This document shows, one piece after another, positions 1-9,147 of a DNA stretch of 64,000 nucleotides. Each line of letters begins with the position of its first letter. The stretch's first letter is position 1. A program made the position numbers and the translations under genes. The notes below the pieces were generated by a model that saw nothing but the letters and a program-made list of their open reading frames with translations, ran no database searches and was not told the DNA's origin. The stretch covers positions 106,133 through 170,132 of the forward strand of contig NZ_FQZA01000007.1 in the NCBI RefSeq assembly GCF_900141995.1. Reading direction: 5' to 3'. The stretch is from Palleronia salina. Lineage in GTDB: Bacteria; Pseudomonadota; Alphaproteobacteria; Rhodobacterales; Rhodobacteraceae.

Positions 1-29
1 TGCCCCATCGACTGGTCGGGTCCGGGGCG

Positions 30-533
30 GTGATCACGCCCGCCTGGGTGGCCATGATGGCGCGCTACAACGCCTGGCAGAACGGCTGGGTGATCGAGGC
101 GTGCGAGGCCCTGGGCGAGGCCGAGCGGCGCGCGGACCGGGGCCTGTTCTTCGGGTCGGTCCACGGCACGCTGAGCCATATTCTCTGGGGTGATCACATG
201 TGGCTGGCGCGGTTCACCGGGGGCGATCTGCCCGGCATTCGCATCGCGGACTCGGGCGATTACGTCACGGACTGGTCCGCCCTGGTGCGGCAGCGCGCCG
301 AGACCGACGCGGCCCTTGTCGACTGGGCGGGCGGTGTGACCGGGGAGTGGCTGCACACCGATTACAGCTGGCATTCCAAGGCCGCGGGACGGCAGGTCAG
401 CCGCCCGATGGCGCAGGTGGTCACGCATCTCTTCAATCACCAGACCCACCACCGCGGCCAGATCCATGCCGCGCTGACACGGACGGGGCAGGCGACCCGC
501 GACACCGATCTCTTTTTCCTGGAGCCCGACTGA
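30..533 (+). CDS. DinB-family putative metal-dependent hydrolase/transferase
   Basis: The 167-residue protein has the DinB four-helix-bundle signature. His50 (in SHILWGDHMW), His137 and His141 (in FNHQTHHRGQIH) are the likely three metal ligands of this family. The GTG at 30 gives the usual N-terminus of these proteins (MITP, then an ARYNAWQN motif), so the gene looks complete although it lies at the window edge. Its stop overlaps the dmdA start by one base (TGATG), which implies co-transcription. DinB-like proteins are metal-dependent enzymes, some of them thiol transferases; the substrate here is unknown. The link to DMSP metabolism is positional only. Confidence 0.8.
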   Translation: MITPAWVAMMARYNAWQNGWVIEACEALGEAERRADRGLFFGSVHGTLSHILWGDHMWLARFTGGDLPGIRIADSGDYVTDWSALVRQRAETDAALVDWAGGVTGEWLHTDYSWHSKAAGRQVSRPMAQVVTHLFNHQTHHRGQIHAALTRTGQATRDTDLFFLEPD

Positions 534-1639
534 TGGCCATGATCTCGCCCTCGCGCCGGTTGCGGCGCACGCCCTTTTCCGACGGCAACGAAGCGGCCGG
601 CGTGAAGGGCTACACGGTCTATAACCACATGCTGCTGCCCACCGTCTTCCGCAGCATCGAGGAGGACTATCGCCACCTGAAACATGCGGTGCAGGTCTGG
701 GACGTGGCCTGCGAACGGCAGGTCGAACTGCGCGGTCCCGACGCGGGCCGGCTCATGCAGATGCTGACGCCCCGCGACCTGCGCGGGATGCTGCCTGGCC
801 AGTGCGCCTACGTGCCGCTGGTGGACGAGACCGGGGGCATGCTGAACGACCCCGTGGCGCTGAAGCTGGCCGAGGACCGGTGGTGGATCTCGATCGCCGA
901 CAGCGACCTGCTGCTGTGGGTCAAGGGTATCGTCTACGGCTACCGGCTGGACGTGCTGGTGGACGAGCCCGACATCGCGCCCCTGGCCGTGCAGGGCCCG
1001 AAGGCCGAGGATCTCGTCGCGCGGATCTTCGGCGACGGCGTGCGCAAGGTGCGGTTCTTCCGCTTCGGCTGGTTCGAGTTCGAGGGCACCTGGATGGTCG
1101 TCGCGCGTTCGGGCTACTCCAAGCAGGGCGGGTTCGAGATCTACGTGGACGGTTTCGACAATGGCATGCCGCTCTGGAACGCACTGATGGAGGCGGGCCG
1201 CGATCTGGACGTCCACGCGGGCTGCCCCAACTTGATCGAAAGGATCGAGAGCGGGCTTCTGAGCTATGGCAACGACATGACGCGCGAGAACACGCCCCAC
1301 GAATGCGGGCTGGGCCGGTTCTGCGACACGCAGACCGCCATCGGCTGCGTGGGCCGCGACGCCCTGTTGAGGGTCAGCATGGAAGGCCCCGTGCGCCAGA
1401 TCCGCGCGCTGGAGCTCGACGCGACATCGGTGCCGCCCTGCGACCGCATCTGGGACGTGACGGACGCCCGCGGCATGCGCGTGGGCCGCGTCACCTCGGC
1501 CGCGCTGTCGCCGGATTTCAACTGTGGCGTGGCCATCGGCATGGTGCGCATGACCCATTGGGACCCGGGCACGCACCTGCTGGTCCAGGGCCCGGACGGC
1601 CCCATCGACGCGCATGTGCGCGAGACATTCTGGAACTGA
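533..1639 (+). CDS. dmdA: dimethylsulfoniopropionate (DMSP) demethylase DmdA
   Basis: This 368-residue protein of the GcvT/aminomethyltransferase fold closely resembles roseobacter DmdA as I remember it, including the YTVYNHMLLPT segment near residue 30, QVWDVACERQVE, MLPGQCAYVPLVDETGGMLN, ARSGYSKQGGFEIYV and GNDMTRENTPHECGLGRF. DmdA moves a methyl group from DMSP to tetrahydrofolate, giving methylmercaptopropionate, the first step of the demethylation pathway. I start it at the ATG at 533, which overlaps the upstream stop; an ATG six bases further on is an alternative. acuI follows after 11 bases, the arrangement seen in other roseobacters. Generic GcvT proteins are the main alternative, but the aligned motifs favour DmdA. 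Confidence 0.9.
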   Translation: MAMISPSRRLRRTPFSDGNEAAGVKGYTVYNHMLLPTVFRSIEEDYRHLKHAVQVWDVACERQVELRGPDAGRLMQMLTPRDLRGMLPGQCAYVPLVDETGGMLNDPVALKLAEDRWWISIADSDLLLWVKGIVYGYRLDVLVDEPDIAPLAVQGPKAEDLVARIFGDGVRKVRFFRFGWFEFEGTWMVVARSGYSKQGGFEIYVDGFDNGMPLWNALMEAGRDLDVHAGCPNLIERIESGLLSYGNDMTRENTPHECGLGRFCDTQTAIGCVGRDALLRVSMEGPVRQIRALELDATSVPPCDRIWDVTDARGMRVGRVTSAALSPDFNCGVAIGMVRMTHWDPGTHLLVQGPDGPIDAHVRETFWN

Positions 1640-1650
1640 GGGAGAGAGAG

Positions 1651-2646
1651 ATGTTCAAGGCGCTGCTGGTCGAGAAGGACGACGATGGCAAGACCCACGC
1701 ATCCGTGCAGGAGCTGGACGACGACCGCCTGCCCGAGGGCGACGTGACGGTCGCGGTCGAGTATTCCACCGTGAACTACAAGGACGGTCTGTGCATCGGG
1801 CCGGGCGGTGGCCTCGTCCGCAACTACCCCCACGTGCCCGGCATCGACTATGCCGGCACGGTCGAGAGCAGCGAGCACGAATGCTACAAGCCAGGCGACA
1901 AGGTCGTGCTGACCGGCTGGCGCGTGGGCGAGGCCCATTGGGGCGGCTACGGCCAGAAGGCGCGGGCCAAGGCCGAATGGCTGGTGCCGCTGCCCGAGGG
2001 TCTGAGCACCAAGCAGGCGATGGCCGTGGGCACCGCCGGGTTCACCGCGATGCTGGCCGTCATGGCGTTGGAGGATCACGGGATTGACCCCGACCGGCCC
2101 GAGCCGGTGCTGGTGACCGGCGCCTCGGGCGGGGTGGGGTCGGTGGCCACGGCGATCCTGGCCAACTTGGGCTACAAGGTCGCCTGCGTCACCGGGCGCC
2201 CCGACAACGCCGATTACCTGAAGGACCTGGGCGCCACGCAGATCGTCGCGCGCGAGGACGTGGCCGAAACGGTCAAGCGCCCGCTGGAATCCGAGCAGTG
2301 GCAAGGGTGCATCGACGCCGTGGGCGGGCCAATGCTGGCGCGCGTCCTGGGGCAGATCTGCTATGGCGGGTCGGTCGCGGCCGTGGGTCTTGCGGGCGGT
2401 GCGGACCTGCCGGCCAAGGTGATCCCGTTCCTGCTGCGCGGTGTGAACCTGCTGGGCATCGACAGCGTGATGCAGCCCTACGACAACCGCCTGCGCGCCT
2501 GGCAACGGATCGCGAGCGACCTGCCCATGGACAAGCTCGAAGCCATGATCCAGCCCGCGACATTGCAGGATCTGCCCCGGCTTGGGGCCGAGATCCTGAA
2601 GGGGCAGGTGAAGGGCCGCGTTCTGGTCGACGTGGCCGGATCCTGA
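1651..2646 (+). CDS. acuI: acrylyl-CoA reductase (NADPH), AcuI type
   Basis: A 331-residue zinc-independent medium-chain dehydrogenase/reductase. The N-terminal GroES-like part has STVNYKDGLCIGPGG and YPHVPGIDYAGTV. The nucleotide-binding motif VLVTGASGGVGSVA lies near residue 155. AcuI reduces acryloyl-CoA to propionyl-CoA, which detoxifies the acrylate-derived product of DMSP breakdown. A purine-rich ribosome site (GGGAGAGAGAG) sits directly before the ATG. Its place right after dmdA supports the DMSP role over a generic YhdH/quinone-reductase-like function. A GC hairpin follows the stop. Confidence 0.87.
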   Translation: MFKALLVEKDDDGKTHASVQELDDDRLPEGDVTVAVEYSTVNYKDGLCIGPGGGLVRNYPHVPGIDYAGTVESSEHECYKPGDKVVLTGWRVGEAHWGGYGQKARAKAEWLVPLPEGLSTKQAMAVGTAGFTAMLAVMALEDHGIDPDRPEPVLVTGASGGVGSVATAILANLGYKVACVTGRPDNADYLKDLGATQIVAREDVAETVKRPLESEQWQGCIDAVGGPMLARVLGQICYGGSVAAVGLAGGADLPAKVIPFLLRGVNLLGIDSVMQPYDNRLRAWQRIASDLPMDKLEAMIQPATLQDLPRLGAEILKGQVKGRVLVDVAGS

Positions 2647-2683
2647 GGAGCTGAGGCGCTCGATCGTCGGAGATTGCAGGGAG

Positions 2684-2721
2684 CGCCCGGTGTGAAAAGC
2701 CGGGCGAAACCACGTCTTTTT
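2684..2721 (+). terminator. possible Rho-independent terminator after acuI
   Basis: Inverted repeat CGCCCGG (2684-2690) and CCGGGCG (2700-2706) with a 9-base loop. A T-rich stretch (CTTTTTA) follows only after about 8 bases, so termination may be weak. It separates dmdA-acuI from the carrier gene. Confidence 0.4.
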
Positions 2722-2841
2722 ACATAAATTTTCATTTAGGGGGATCAATCTCGCGCCCCTCCGCGTTAAACGGCGGGATGGTGTATGAGGGACGCTCGCG
2801 CCGAAATGTACAATAAACCGAGACAAGGAGGGGTAAACGAC

Positions 2842-4497
2842 ATGTCAGACACCACACAGTCACCACAACCCGATCTCGACATCCCGACACCCGATGGGGA
2901 CGTCACAATCATCGAAACGGACTACTCGGTCGGTCAGGATAACGTCGAAGGCGACCTCGGGCCGCTGAAATTCGACATTCACAATCCGGTCTTCATGATC
3001 TCGTCGCTGACGGTCGTGGCTTTCGTCCTGGTCACGCTGATCTTCCAGGACCAGGCCAGCGCGGTGTTCAGCTGGATCTTCGACTTCGTCACCACGACGT
3101 TCGACTGGTTCTTCCTTTTGGCCGCGAACATCTTCGTGCTGTTCTGCCTTTTCCTGTGTGTCTCGCCCTACGGCAAGGTGCGCCTGGGCGGCGCCGACGC
3201 CAAGCCGGATTTCACCTATTTCTCATGGTTCGCGATGCTGTTCGCAGCCGGCATGGGCATCGGCCTGATGTTCTTCGGCGTGCTCGAGCCCGTGTACCAC
3301 ATGCAGGTTTCCGGACCTCTCGGGTTGGAAGGGCCGTTCACCGACGGCACCCTGAACGAAGAGCAGGTCGCCGAGGCGCGGGCCCACGGTCTCGCCGCCA
3401 CGATCTTCCACTGGGCGCTTCATCCCTGGTCGATCTACGCCGTGGTCGCGCTGAGCCTCGCTCTGTTCACCTACAACAAGCAGCTGCCGCTTTCGATCCG
3501 CTCGGCCTTCTACCCACTGATGGGCGAACGCGTCTGGGGCTGGCCCGGTCACCTGATCGACCTGATCGCCGTCTTCGCCACGCTGTTCGGCCTGACCACG
3601 TCGCTGGGCCTTGGTGCGCAGCAGGCCACCGCGGGCATGAGCTATGTCTACGGCGTCCCCGACACCATCAACACGCAGGTCATCGTCATCATGGTCGTGA
3701 CCGCCATCGCGTTGGTCTCGGTCGTGCGCGGCCTCGACGGCGGCGTGCGGGTGCTGTCGAACATCAACATGGTCTTCGCCGGAGCGCTGGTGCTGTTCGT
3801 GTTCATCTTCGGGCCGACCGCGCAGATCGTGCGCGATTTCTTCACCGGCCTTGTGACCTACGCACAGGACGTCGTGCCGCTCTCGAACCCGTTCGGCCGC
3901 GAGGATGACAGCTTCCGCGAAGGCTGGACCTCGTTCTACTGGGCCTGGTGGATCAGCTGGTCGCCCTTCGTGGGCCTGTTCATCGCCCGTGTCAGCCGTG
4001 GCCGCACCGTGCGGGAGTTCATCACCTGCGTGATCCTGATTCCGACGCTCGTGTCGGTGTTCTGGATGGCCGTCTTCGGCGGCACCGCGATCACCCAAGT
4101 GGTCGAGCAGACGACCGACAGCGGTGTCTACCAGAACGTGATCGGCAGCTACGACGCCTCCATCGCCATGTTCGCCATGCTGGGCGAGCTGCCGTTGACC
4201 AATGTCCTGTCGACGCTGGCGATCGTGCTGGTCCTGGTGTTCTTCATCACCTCGTCGGACTCGGGCTCGCTGGTCATCGACACGATCACCGCGGGCGGCA
4301 AGACCGCTGCGCCCACCGCGCAGCGCGTGTTCTGGGCCACGACCGAGGGCATCGTCGCGATCGTGCTGCTGATCGGCGGCGGGCTCGAGGCGCTGCAGGC
4401 CATGGTGAATGCCACCGGCATCTTCTTCACCTGCGTGTTGCTGGTGCTGTGCTGGTCGCTGCTACAAGGTCTGCGGTCCGAACCCAGGGGCGACTGA
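2842..4497 (+). CDS. BCCT-family betaine/choline/DMSP-type carrier
   Basis: A 551-residue membrane protein with about 12 hydrophobic segments and BCCT hallmarks: the glycine-rich stretch GMGIGLMFFGVLEP in the early membrane part, and the Trp-rich segment FYWAWWISWSPFVGLF followed by IARVSRGRTVREF. BCCT carriers import trimethylammonium or dimethylsulfonium zwitterions with Na+ or H+. An upstream in-frame start at 2785 exists, but AAGGAGGGG at 2825-2832 points to the ATG at 2842. The N-terminal tail of about 45 residues is acidic and cytoplasmic. Adjacency to dmdA-acuI suggests DMSP or glycine betaine as substrate; that is inference. A strong terminator follows. Confidence 0.88.
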   Translation: MSDTTQSPQPDLDIPTPDGDVTIIETDYSVGQDNVEGDLGPLKFDIHNPVFMISSLTVVAFVLVTLIFQDQASAVFSWIFDFVTTTFDWFFLLAANIFVLFCLFLCVSPYGKVRLGGADAKPDFTYFSWFAMLFAAGMGIGLMFFGVLEPVYHMQVSGPLGLEGPFTDGTLNEEQVAEARAHGLAATIFHWALHPWSIYAVVALSLALFTYNKQLPLSIRSAFYPLMGERVWGWPGHLIDLIAVFATLFGLTTSLGLGAQQATAGMSYVYGVPDTINTQVIVIMVVTAIALVSVVRGLDGGVRVLSNINMVFAGALVLFVFIFGPTAQIVRDFFTGLVTYAQDVVPLSNPFGREDDSFREGWTSFYWAWWISWSPFVGLFIARVSRGRTVREFITCVILIPTLVSVFWMAVFGGTAITQVVEQTTDSGVYQNVIGSYDASIAMFAMLGELPLTNVLSTLAIVLVLVFFITSSDSGSLVIDTITAGGKTAAPTAQRVFWATTEGIVAIVLLIGGGLEALQAMVNATGIFFTCVLLVLCWSLLQGLRSEPRGD

Positions 4498-4534
4498 CCC
4501 GACGGCGCGTTTCGCGCGCCGCCTGAAACACGAG

Positions 4535-4571
4535 ACACCCGGCCGGAGAAATCCGGCCGGGTGTTTTTTTA
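4535..4571 (+). terminator. strong Rho-independent terminator
   Basis: Perfect 12-bp stem, ACACCCGGCCGG (4535-4546) with CCGGCCGGGTGT (4553-4564), a 6-base loop AGAAAT, and a run of T immediately after. It ends the first BCCT transcript. Confidence 0.9.
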
Positions 4572-4690
4572 CATAGCGCGTTTGAAATGAGGCCGTCTCA
4601 AGATATAGTCCAAACAACGCTCCCAGAAAACAGACCTACAAAATGTGGATCGGGTCGCGGCACGCGGCCCCGGCAGAGGGACTATATTCA

Positions 4691-6355
4691 ATGAAACCAC
4701 CGATAACCGAGATCGACATCAAGACCGCCGACGGCGGCTTCTACGATGGCTTCACCACCCACGTGACAATCACGGCAAAGCTGATCATCGGCGCGCTCAT
4801 CGTCTGGGCCGTGGCATTTCCCGAGCAGGCCGGCGCCTTCCTGTCCAACATCAACAGCTTCATCCTGGCGTTCTTCAACCTCTGGTACATCTACGCGATC
4901 GCGCTGTTCCTTCTGACGTGCTTCATCCTCGCGGCGGTCCCGAGTTCGGGGAAGCTGAAGCTCGGGCTCGATCACGAGAAGCCCGAATTCGACAACTTCT
5001 CGTGGTTCTCGATGATGTTCGGGGCCGGCATCGGGATCGGCATGCTGACCTTCGCGACAGCCGAGCCGCTCTATCACTGGCAGTCGAACCCGCAGACGAT
5101 CCAGGGCATCACCACCGAGTCCGGCGCCGACAACGTTCGGGCGGCCTATCAATGGTCGTTCCTCCATTGGGGGCTGGGTGCCTGGGGCGCCTATGCGCTG
5201 GCAGGTCTGGGACTTGCGTTCTTCAGCTATCGCCGCGGCCTGCCGCTGACCATCCGCTCGTCGCTGACGCCGCTGTTCGGTGATCGCATGGCCGGCCGGA
5301 CCGGGCACGTGGTCGACGTGGTCGCCGTGGTCGCGACCGTGCTGGGCGTGGCGCAGACGCTGGGCTTCGGCGTCGAGCAGTTCATCGCGGGTCTCGAGCG
5401 GATCGGCTTCGGGTCGTGGCTGACGCGCCCGGACGGTGATGGCGGAACGACCTCGACCACCGCAGGCATCATCTTCGCGCTGGTCGTCATCATGGGCGCC
5501 TCGACCCTGTCGGCGCTGTCGGGCGTGGGCAAGGGCATCAAGTGGCTGTCCAACATCAACATGGGCTTGTCGTTCTTCCTGCTGGCCTTCTTCGTGATCT
5601 TCGGGTCGACCTTCTTCGGGCTGTCGGCGCTGTTCGTCGGCATCTGGGACTACCTGGTCGCGCTGCCGGGCATGCTGTTCACCGTCTGGGATGCCGATGC
5701 CGCCGGCGTCGAGGGCGAGCTTGGCGACTGGCAGGCGGCGTGGTCGGTCTTCTACTGGGCCTGGTGGATCGCCTTCGCGCCGTTCGTCGGCCTGTTCCTC
5801 GCCCGCATTTCCAAGGGCCGCACCATCCGCGAATACGTGCTGGGGGCGCTTATCGTGCCGTCGCTCATGTGCTTCGTCTGGTTCGCGCTGGTGGGCGGCA
5901 CGGCCATCGACCTCGAGCTGAGCGGCACGGCCGATGGCGCCATCGTCGGTGCGGGGCAGGAGGATCAGCTGTTCGCGATGCTGGCCGTCATGCTGCAGCC
6001 CGCGCTGGCCTGGATCTTCTCGGTCATCGTCGTGGTGCTACTGCTGACCTACCTGGTCACCTCGGCGGACTCGGCGGTTCTGATCATCAACACGATCAAC
6101 GCCGCGGGCGACGAGGGCCCGAAGGCGCGCCCGCACATCCTGTTCTGGGGTGCGGCGCTGGGCCTCGTCGTCGGGTCGCTGTTGATCGGCGGGGGCCTGT
6201 CGGCCGTGCAGACGGCCATGGTGATCGGCGCGCTGCCCTTCTCGGTGGTGATGGTGCTGATGTGCGTCGCGCTCTTCAAGGCCGTCTACCGCGACTACAA
6301 GCGCGAGCAGCAGGGCATCCCGACGCTCTACGATCCGGCCCAGCCGGCCGAGTAG
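4691..6355 (+). CDS. second BCCT-family carrier
   Basis: A 554-residue BCCT protein with about 12 membrane segments. It shares GAGIGIGMLTFATAEPLYHW and FYWAWWIAFAPFVGLFLARI with its neighbour but is clearly diverged from it. I use the ATG at 4691 (MKPPITEID), with AGAGGG at 4675-4680 as ribosome site; an in-frame ATG at 4643 would add 16 residues. It has its own upstream region after the preceding terminator and a hairpin downstream, so it is probably a separate transcription unit. The substrate is likely betaine, choline or DMSP. Two carriers side by side suggest different affinities or substrates, which the sequence cannot resolve. Confidence 0.88.
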   Translation: MKPPITEIDIKTADGGFYDGFTTHVTITAKLIIGALIVWAVAFPEQAGAFLSNINSFILAFFNLWYIYAIALFLLTCFILAAVPSSGKLKLGLDHEKPEFDNFSWFSMMFGAGIGIGMLTFATAEPLYHWQSNPQTIQGITTESGADNVRAAYQWSFLHWGLGAWGAYALAGLGLAFFSYRRGLPLTIRSSLTPLFGDRMAGRTGHVVDVVAVVATVLGVAQTLGFGVEQFIAGLERIGFGSWLTRPDGDGGTTSTTAGIIFALVVIMGASTLSALSGVGKGIKWLSNINMGLSFFLLAFFVIFGSTFFGLSALFVGIWDYLVALPGMLFTVWDADAAGVEGELGDWQAAWSVFYWAWWIAFAPFVGLFLARISKGRTIREYVLGALIVPSLMCFVWFALVGGTAIDLELSGTADGAIVGAGQEDQLFAMLAVMLQPALAWIFSVIVVVLLLTYLVTSADSAVLIINTINAAGDEGPKARPHILFWGAALGLVVGSLLIGGGLSAVQTAMVIGALPFSVVMVLMCVALFKAVYRDYKREQQGIPTLYDPAQPAE

Positions 6356-6371
6356 ACAGCAGGCTGACCGG

Positions 6372-6398
6372 GGGCCGCGCCACGACGGCGCGGCCCTT
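6372..6398 (+). terminator. hairpin, probable terminator after the second BCCT gene
   Basis: Perfect 10-bp stem GGGCCGCGCC (6372-6381) with GGCGCGGCCC (6387-6396), loop ACGAC, then only TTGATC. The U-tract is poor but the stem is very stable. Confidence 0.55.
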
Positions 6399-6447
6399 GA
6401 TCGACGGCCCGGCGTCCTAGCTTGCTGGTGCGAGCGAGAGGACGGCC

Positions 6448-7869
6448 ATGGCAGACAATTCCCCCATCATCCTGTGGTTTAGCCGCGACCTGCGGCTGAG
6501 CGACCATCCCGCGCTGGACCGCGCCGCCGCGACGGGCCGCCCGGTGATCCCCGTTTTCGTGCATGACGAGGTGGTGGAAGGCCATGGCGCCGCGCCCAAG
6601 TGGCGGCTGGGACTCGGTGTTCGGTCGTTCGCCGAGCGCCTGGAAGGGATCGGCTCGCGCCTGATTCTGCGGCGGGGCGAAGCGGTGAAGGTGCTTCAGC
6701 AGCTGGTGGACGAAAGCGGCGCCACGACCGTGTGGTGGACCCGCGCCTACGATCCCGACAGCATCCGCCGCGACGAGGGCGTGAAATCCGCGCTGACGGG
6801 GCAGGGGACCGAGGCGGGCAGCGTGCCGGGCCACATATTGTTCGAGCCCTGGACGGTCGAGACGCAGCAGGGCGGGTTCTACAAGGTCTACACCCCCTAC
6901 AAGCGCGCGGTGTGGGATCGCGAGGTCTCCCCCACGCTCAGCGCGCCGTCCGAGCTGCGGCCGCCGGACAGCTGGCCCGACAGCGACGACCTGGAGGACT
7001 GGCAGATGGGCGCGGCCATGGATCGTGGCGCCAAAATCGTCGCGGGGTTCGTCAATGTCGGCGAAGAGGCCGCGCAGCAACGGCTGGCCGCCTTCGCCCG
7101 CGATGGCATCGCCGACTACGACGACCTGCGCGACCTTCCGGCGAAGGACGGCACCTCGAACCTGAGCGAGAACCTGACCTACGGCGAGATCTCGGCCCGC
7201 GCCTGCTACCACGCCGGGATGCGCGCCATCGACGACGGCAAGGCGGGCGCCACCGCCTGGGTGGAAGAGCTGATCTGGCGCGAGTTCGCCTATCACCTCG
7301 TCTACCACACCCCGCGCCTGGTGTCGGGCAACTGGCGCGAGGACTGGGACAAGTTTCCCTGGAACGAGGACGAGCGCGTGGCCGAGGTGAAGGCCTGGAA
7401 ACAGGGCCGCACCGGCATCCGCTTCGTCGACGCCGCCATGCGTGAGATGTACGTGACCGGCCGGATGCACAACCGGTCCCGCATGGTCGTTGCAAGCTAC
7501 CTGACCAAGCACCTGATGTGCCACTGGAAGATCGGGATGAAGTGGTTCGAGGACTGCCTGGTCGACTGGGATCCGGCCAGCAACGCCATGGGCTGGCAGT
7601 GGTCCGCAGGATCGGGGCCCGACGCGACCCCCTATTTCCGCGTCTTCAACCCGGTGACGCAGCTGGACAAGTTCGACAAGAACCGCGCCTACGCCGACCG
7701 CTGGATCGCCGAGGGGAAATCGGACCCGCATCCCGACGCGCTGAAATACTTCGAGGCGATCCCGCGGCGCTGGCCCATGTCGCCCGATGACGATTACCCC
7801 GAACCTGTGGTCAGCCACAAAGAGGGGCGCGAGCGGGCGCTGGAGACCTACCAGAACCGCGATTTCTGA
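6448..7869 (+). CDS. phrB: deoxyribodipyrimidine photolyase (cryptochrome/photolyase family)
   Basis: A 473-residue protein with an N-terminal antenna domain (residues 5 to about 130, LWFSRDLRLSDHPAL) and a C-terminal FAD-binding domain containing ELIWREFAYHLVYH, GIRFVDAAMREMYVTGRMHN and WDPASNAMGWQWSAGSGPD, the typical flavin-binding and electron-transfer region of class I CPD photolyases. It repairs UV-induced pyrimidine dimers using light. The start at 6448 gives the canonical N-terminus. It appears to be a single-gene unit. Cryptochrome function cannot be excluded from sequence alone. Confidence 0.92.
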   Translation: MADNSPIILWFSRDLRLSDHPALDRAAATGRPVIPVFVHDEVVEGHGAAPKWRLGLGVRSFAERLEGIGSRLILRRGEAVKVLQQLVDESGATTVWWTRAYDPDSIRRDEGVKSALTGQGTEAGSVPGHILFEPWTVETQQGGFYKVYTPYKRAVWDREVSPTLSAPSELRPPDSWPDSDDLEDWQMGAAMDRGAKIVAGFVNVGEEAAQQRLAAFARDGIADYDDLRDLPAKDGTSNLSENLTYGEISARACYHAGMRAIDDGKAGATAWVEELIWREFAYHLVYHTPRLVSGNWREDWDKFPWNEDERVAEVKAWKQGRTGIRFVDAAMREMYVTGRMHNRSRMVVASYLTKHLMCHWKIGMKWFEDCLVDWDPASNAMGWQWSAGSGPDATPYFRVFNPVTQLDKFDKNRAYADRWIAEGKSDPHPDALKYFEAIPRRWPMSPDDDYPEPVVSHKEGRERALETYQNRDF

Positions 7870-7921
7870 TCGGCTCACGTCCGCGTGTGCGACCCGTCGC
7901 GCGGTGGACACGATACGCGGG

Positions 7922-8275
7922 ATGGGTATGTTCCGTCGCATGTCCGTGATCCGCACGATCCTGCTGGCCGCCTTGACCGCCCTGCTTTTGCCGTGGGGCG
8001 CCTACGCGAGCCCGATGGCCGGCGCGGCCCTTGGCGGGTCCGCCGCGTCCGCCGAGATGGGCGATCTGCGCGCTTCCGGGGTGGACGTCGCTTCGGCGAA
8101 ACGCGACTGCAAGGGCAAATCGATCCTCGGCGCGGCCTGCGGCCCCGACCTGGCGATCGCGACGGACGCGGGCTTTACGCGGCCCGCGGAAGTCTCGGTG
8201 CCGAGGTTGCACATGGATGCGACATCGTCGCCACGCCGGGTGGCATGGGCCGTCTGGGATCCGCCGCGCGGTTGA
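7922..8275 (+). CDS. small exported hypothetical protein
   Basis: About 117 residues. A short basic N-terminus (MGMFRRMSVIRT) and a hydrophobic stretch (ILLAALTALLLPWGAYA) form a probable Sec signal peptide cleaved after AYA near residue 29. The mature part has two cysteines within about 15 residues (DCKGKSILGAACGPDLA), possibly a disulfide. ATGs at 7922, 7928 and 7940 are all in frame before the hydrophobic core, so the exact start is open. It precedes the L,D-transpeptidase on the same strand by about 65 bases. I do not recognise a named family. Confidence 0.55.
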   Translation: MGMFRRMSVIRTILLAALTALLLPWGAYASPMAGAALGGSAASAEMGDLRASGVDVASAKRDCKGKSILGAACGPDLAIATDAGFTRPAEVSVPRLHMDATSSPRRVAWAVWDPPRG

Positions 8276-8339
8276 GCTTTCGCTTGCCCAATCGCCGAGA
8301 ACGCCCTAACGCCCAGATCGAAATTCACGAGGTTACACG

Positions 8340-9041
8340 ATGATCTCCCGCCGTCTTCTCATGGCCAGTGCCGGTGCCGCCGCGCTTCAGGCCTGTGCCC
8401 GCACCCCAGCCCCCGAGGTGTCGCGCACCGCGACCCCCGCCGTGACACCCCCGGCACCGGTGCCCGCCGCCTATGGCGCCATCACCGACGAGCCGTTCCC
8501 GATCCCCGCCATCCAGCCCGGCGTGGTCGATCCGCGCCTGTTCCGCCAGGTGGTCGCCTCGCCGCGGCCCGACATGGAAGAAGGCTCGATCCTGGTGGAT
8601 CCCGACGCGGCTTACCTGTGGCTCATGCAGGAAGACGGCAACGCCCTGCGCTATGGCGTCAGCGTGGGCGCCGCCGGCTTCGGCTGGTGGGGCGAGGCCA
8701 AGCTGCAATACAAGCGAAAGTGGCCGCGCTGGACCCCGCCCGACGAGATGGTCGAGCGTCGCCCCGAGTTCGAGCCCTATTCCATCGCCAATGGCGGCAT
8801 GCCGGGCGGCCCCGACAACCCCCTGGGCGCGCGGGCGCACTACCTGTTCCAGAACGGCGAGGATACGCTCTACCGGATCCACGGGGCCTGCGAGCCCGCC
8901 TATCTGGGCAAGGCGGTGTCGTCGGGCTGCATTCGCATGCTCGATCACGACGCGATCGACCTCTACGAACGTGTGCGCGATGGCGTGCGGGTCGTGGTGC
9001 TGCCGTCCCTTATGCCCGACCCGCTGAAGACGATCTACTAG
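8340..9041 (+). CDS. L,D-transpeptidase (YkuD domain) lipoprotein
   Basis: A 233-residue protein. The N-terminus has twin arginines (MISRRLLMAS) and a lipobox-like LQAC with Cys at about 19, so it is probably a lipoprotein. A proline/alanine-rich linker runs to about residue 45. The YkuD domain covers roughly 75-225 and includes the conserved His (YRIHGACEP) and the catalytic motif SSGCIRM, with the Cys as nucleophile. Such enzymes make 3-3 crosslinks in peptidoglycan or attach proteins to it in the periplasm. The catalytic motif is intact. The start at 8340 leaves the signal sequence at the extreme N-terminus. Confidence 0.88.
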   Translation: MISRRLLMASAGAAALQACARTPAPEVSRTATPAVTPPAPVPAAYGAITDEPFPIPAIQPGVVDPRLFRQVVASPRPDMEEGSILVDPDAAYLWLMQEDGNALRYGVSVGAAGFGWWGEAKLQYKRKWPRWTPPDEMVERRPEFEPYSIANGGMPGGPDNPLGARAHYLFQNGEDTLYRIHGACEPAYLGKAVSSGCIRMLDHDAIDLYERVRDGVRVVVLPSLMPDPLKTIY

Positions 9042-9147
9042 GCAGCGGGACGACCGTGCGGCGAGTGTCGCAACGTAAACCGCAGATTTCCAGTGGCAGG
9101 ACCGGGGGTGGGCCTTTAGCTTCCTCAAGAACATCACGGGGAGCACG

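Noticed and set aside
437..1615. Long minus-strand open frame opposite dmdA, and similar ones opposite most genes
   Set aside because: High-GC shadow frames: Arg/Ala/His-rich translations without motifs, fully antisense to recognised genes.
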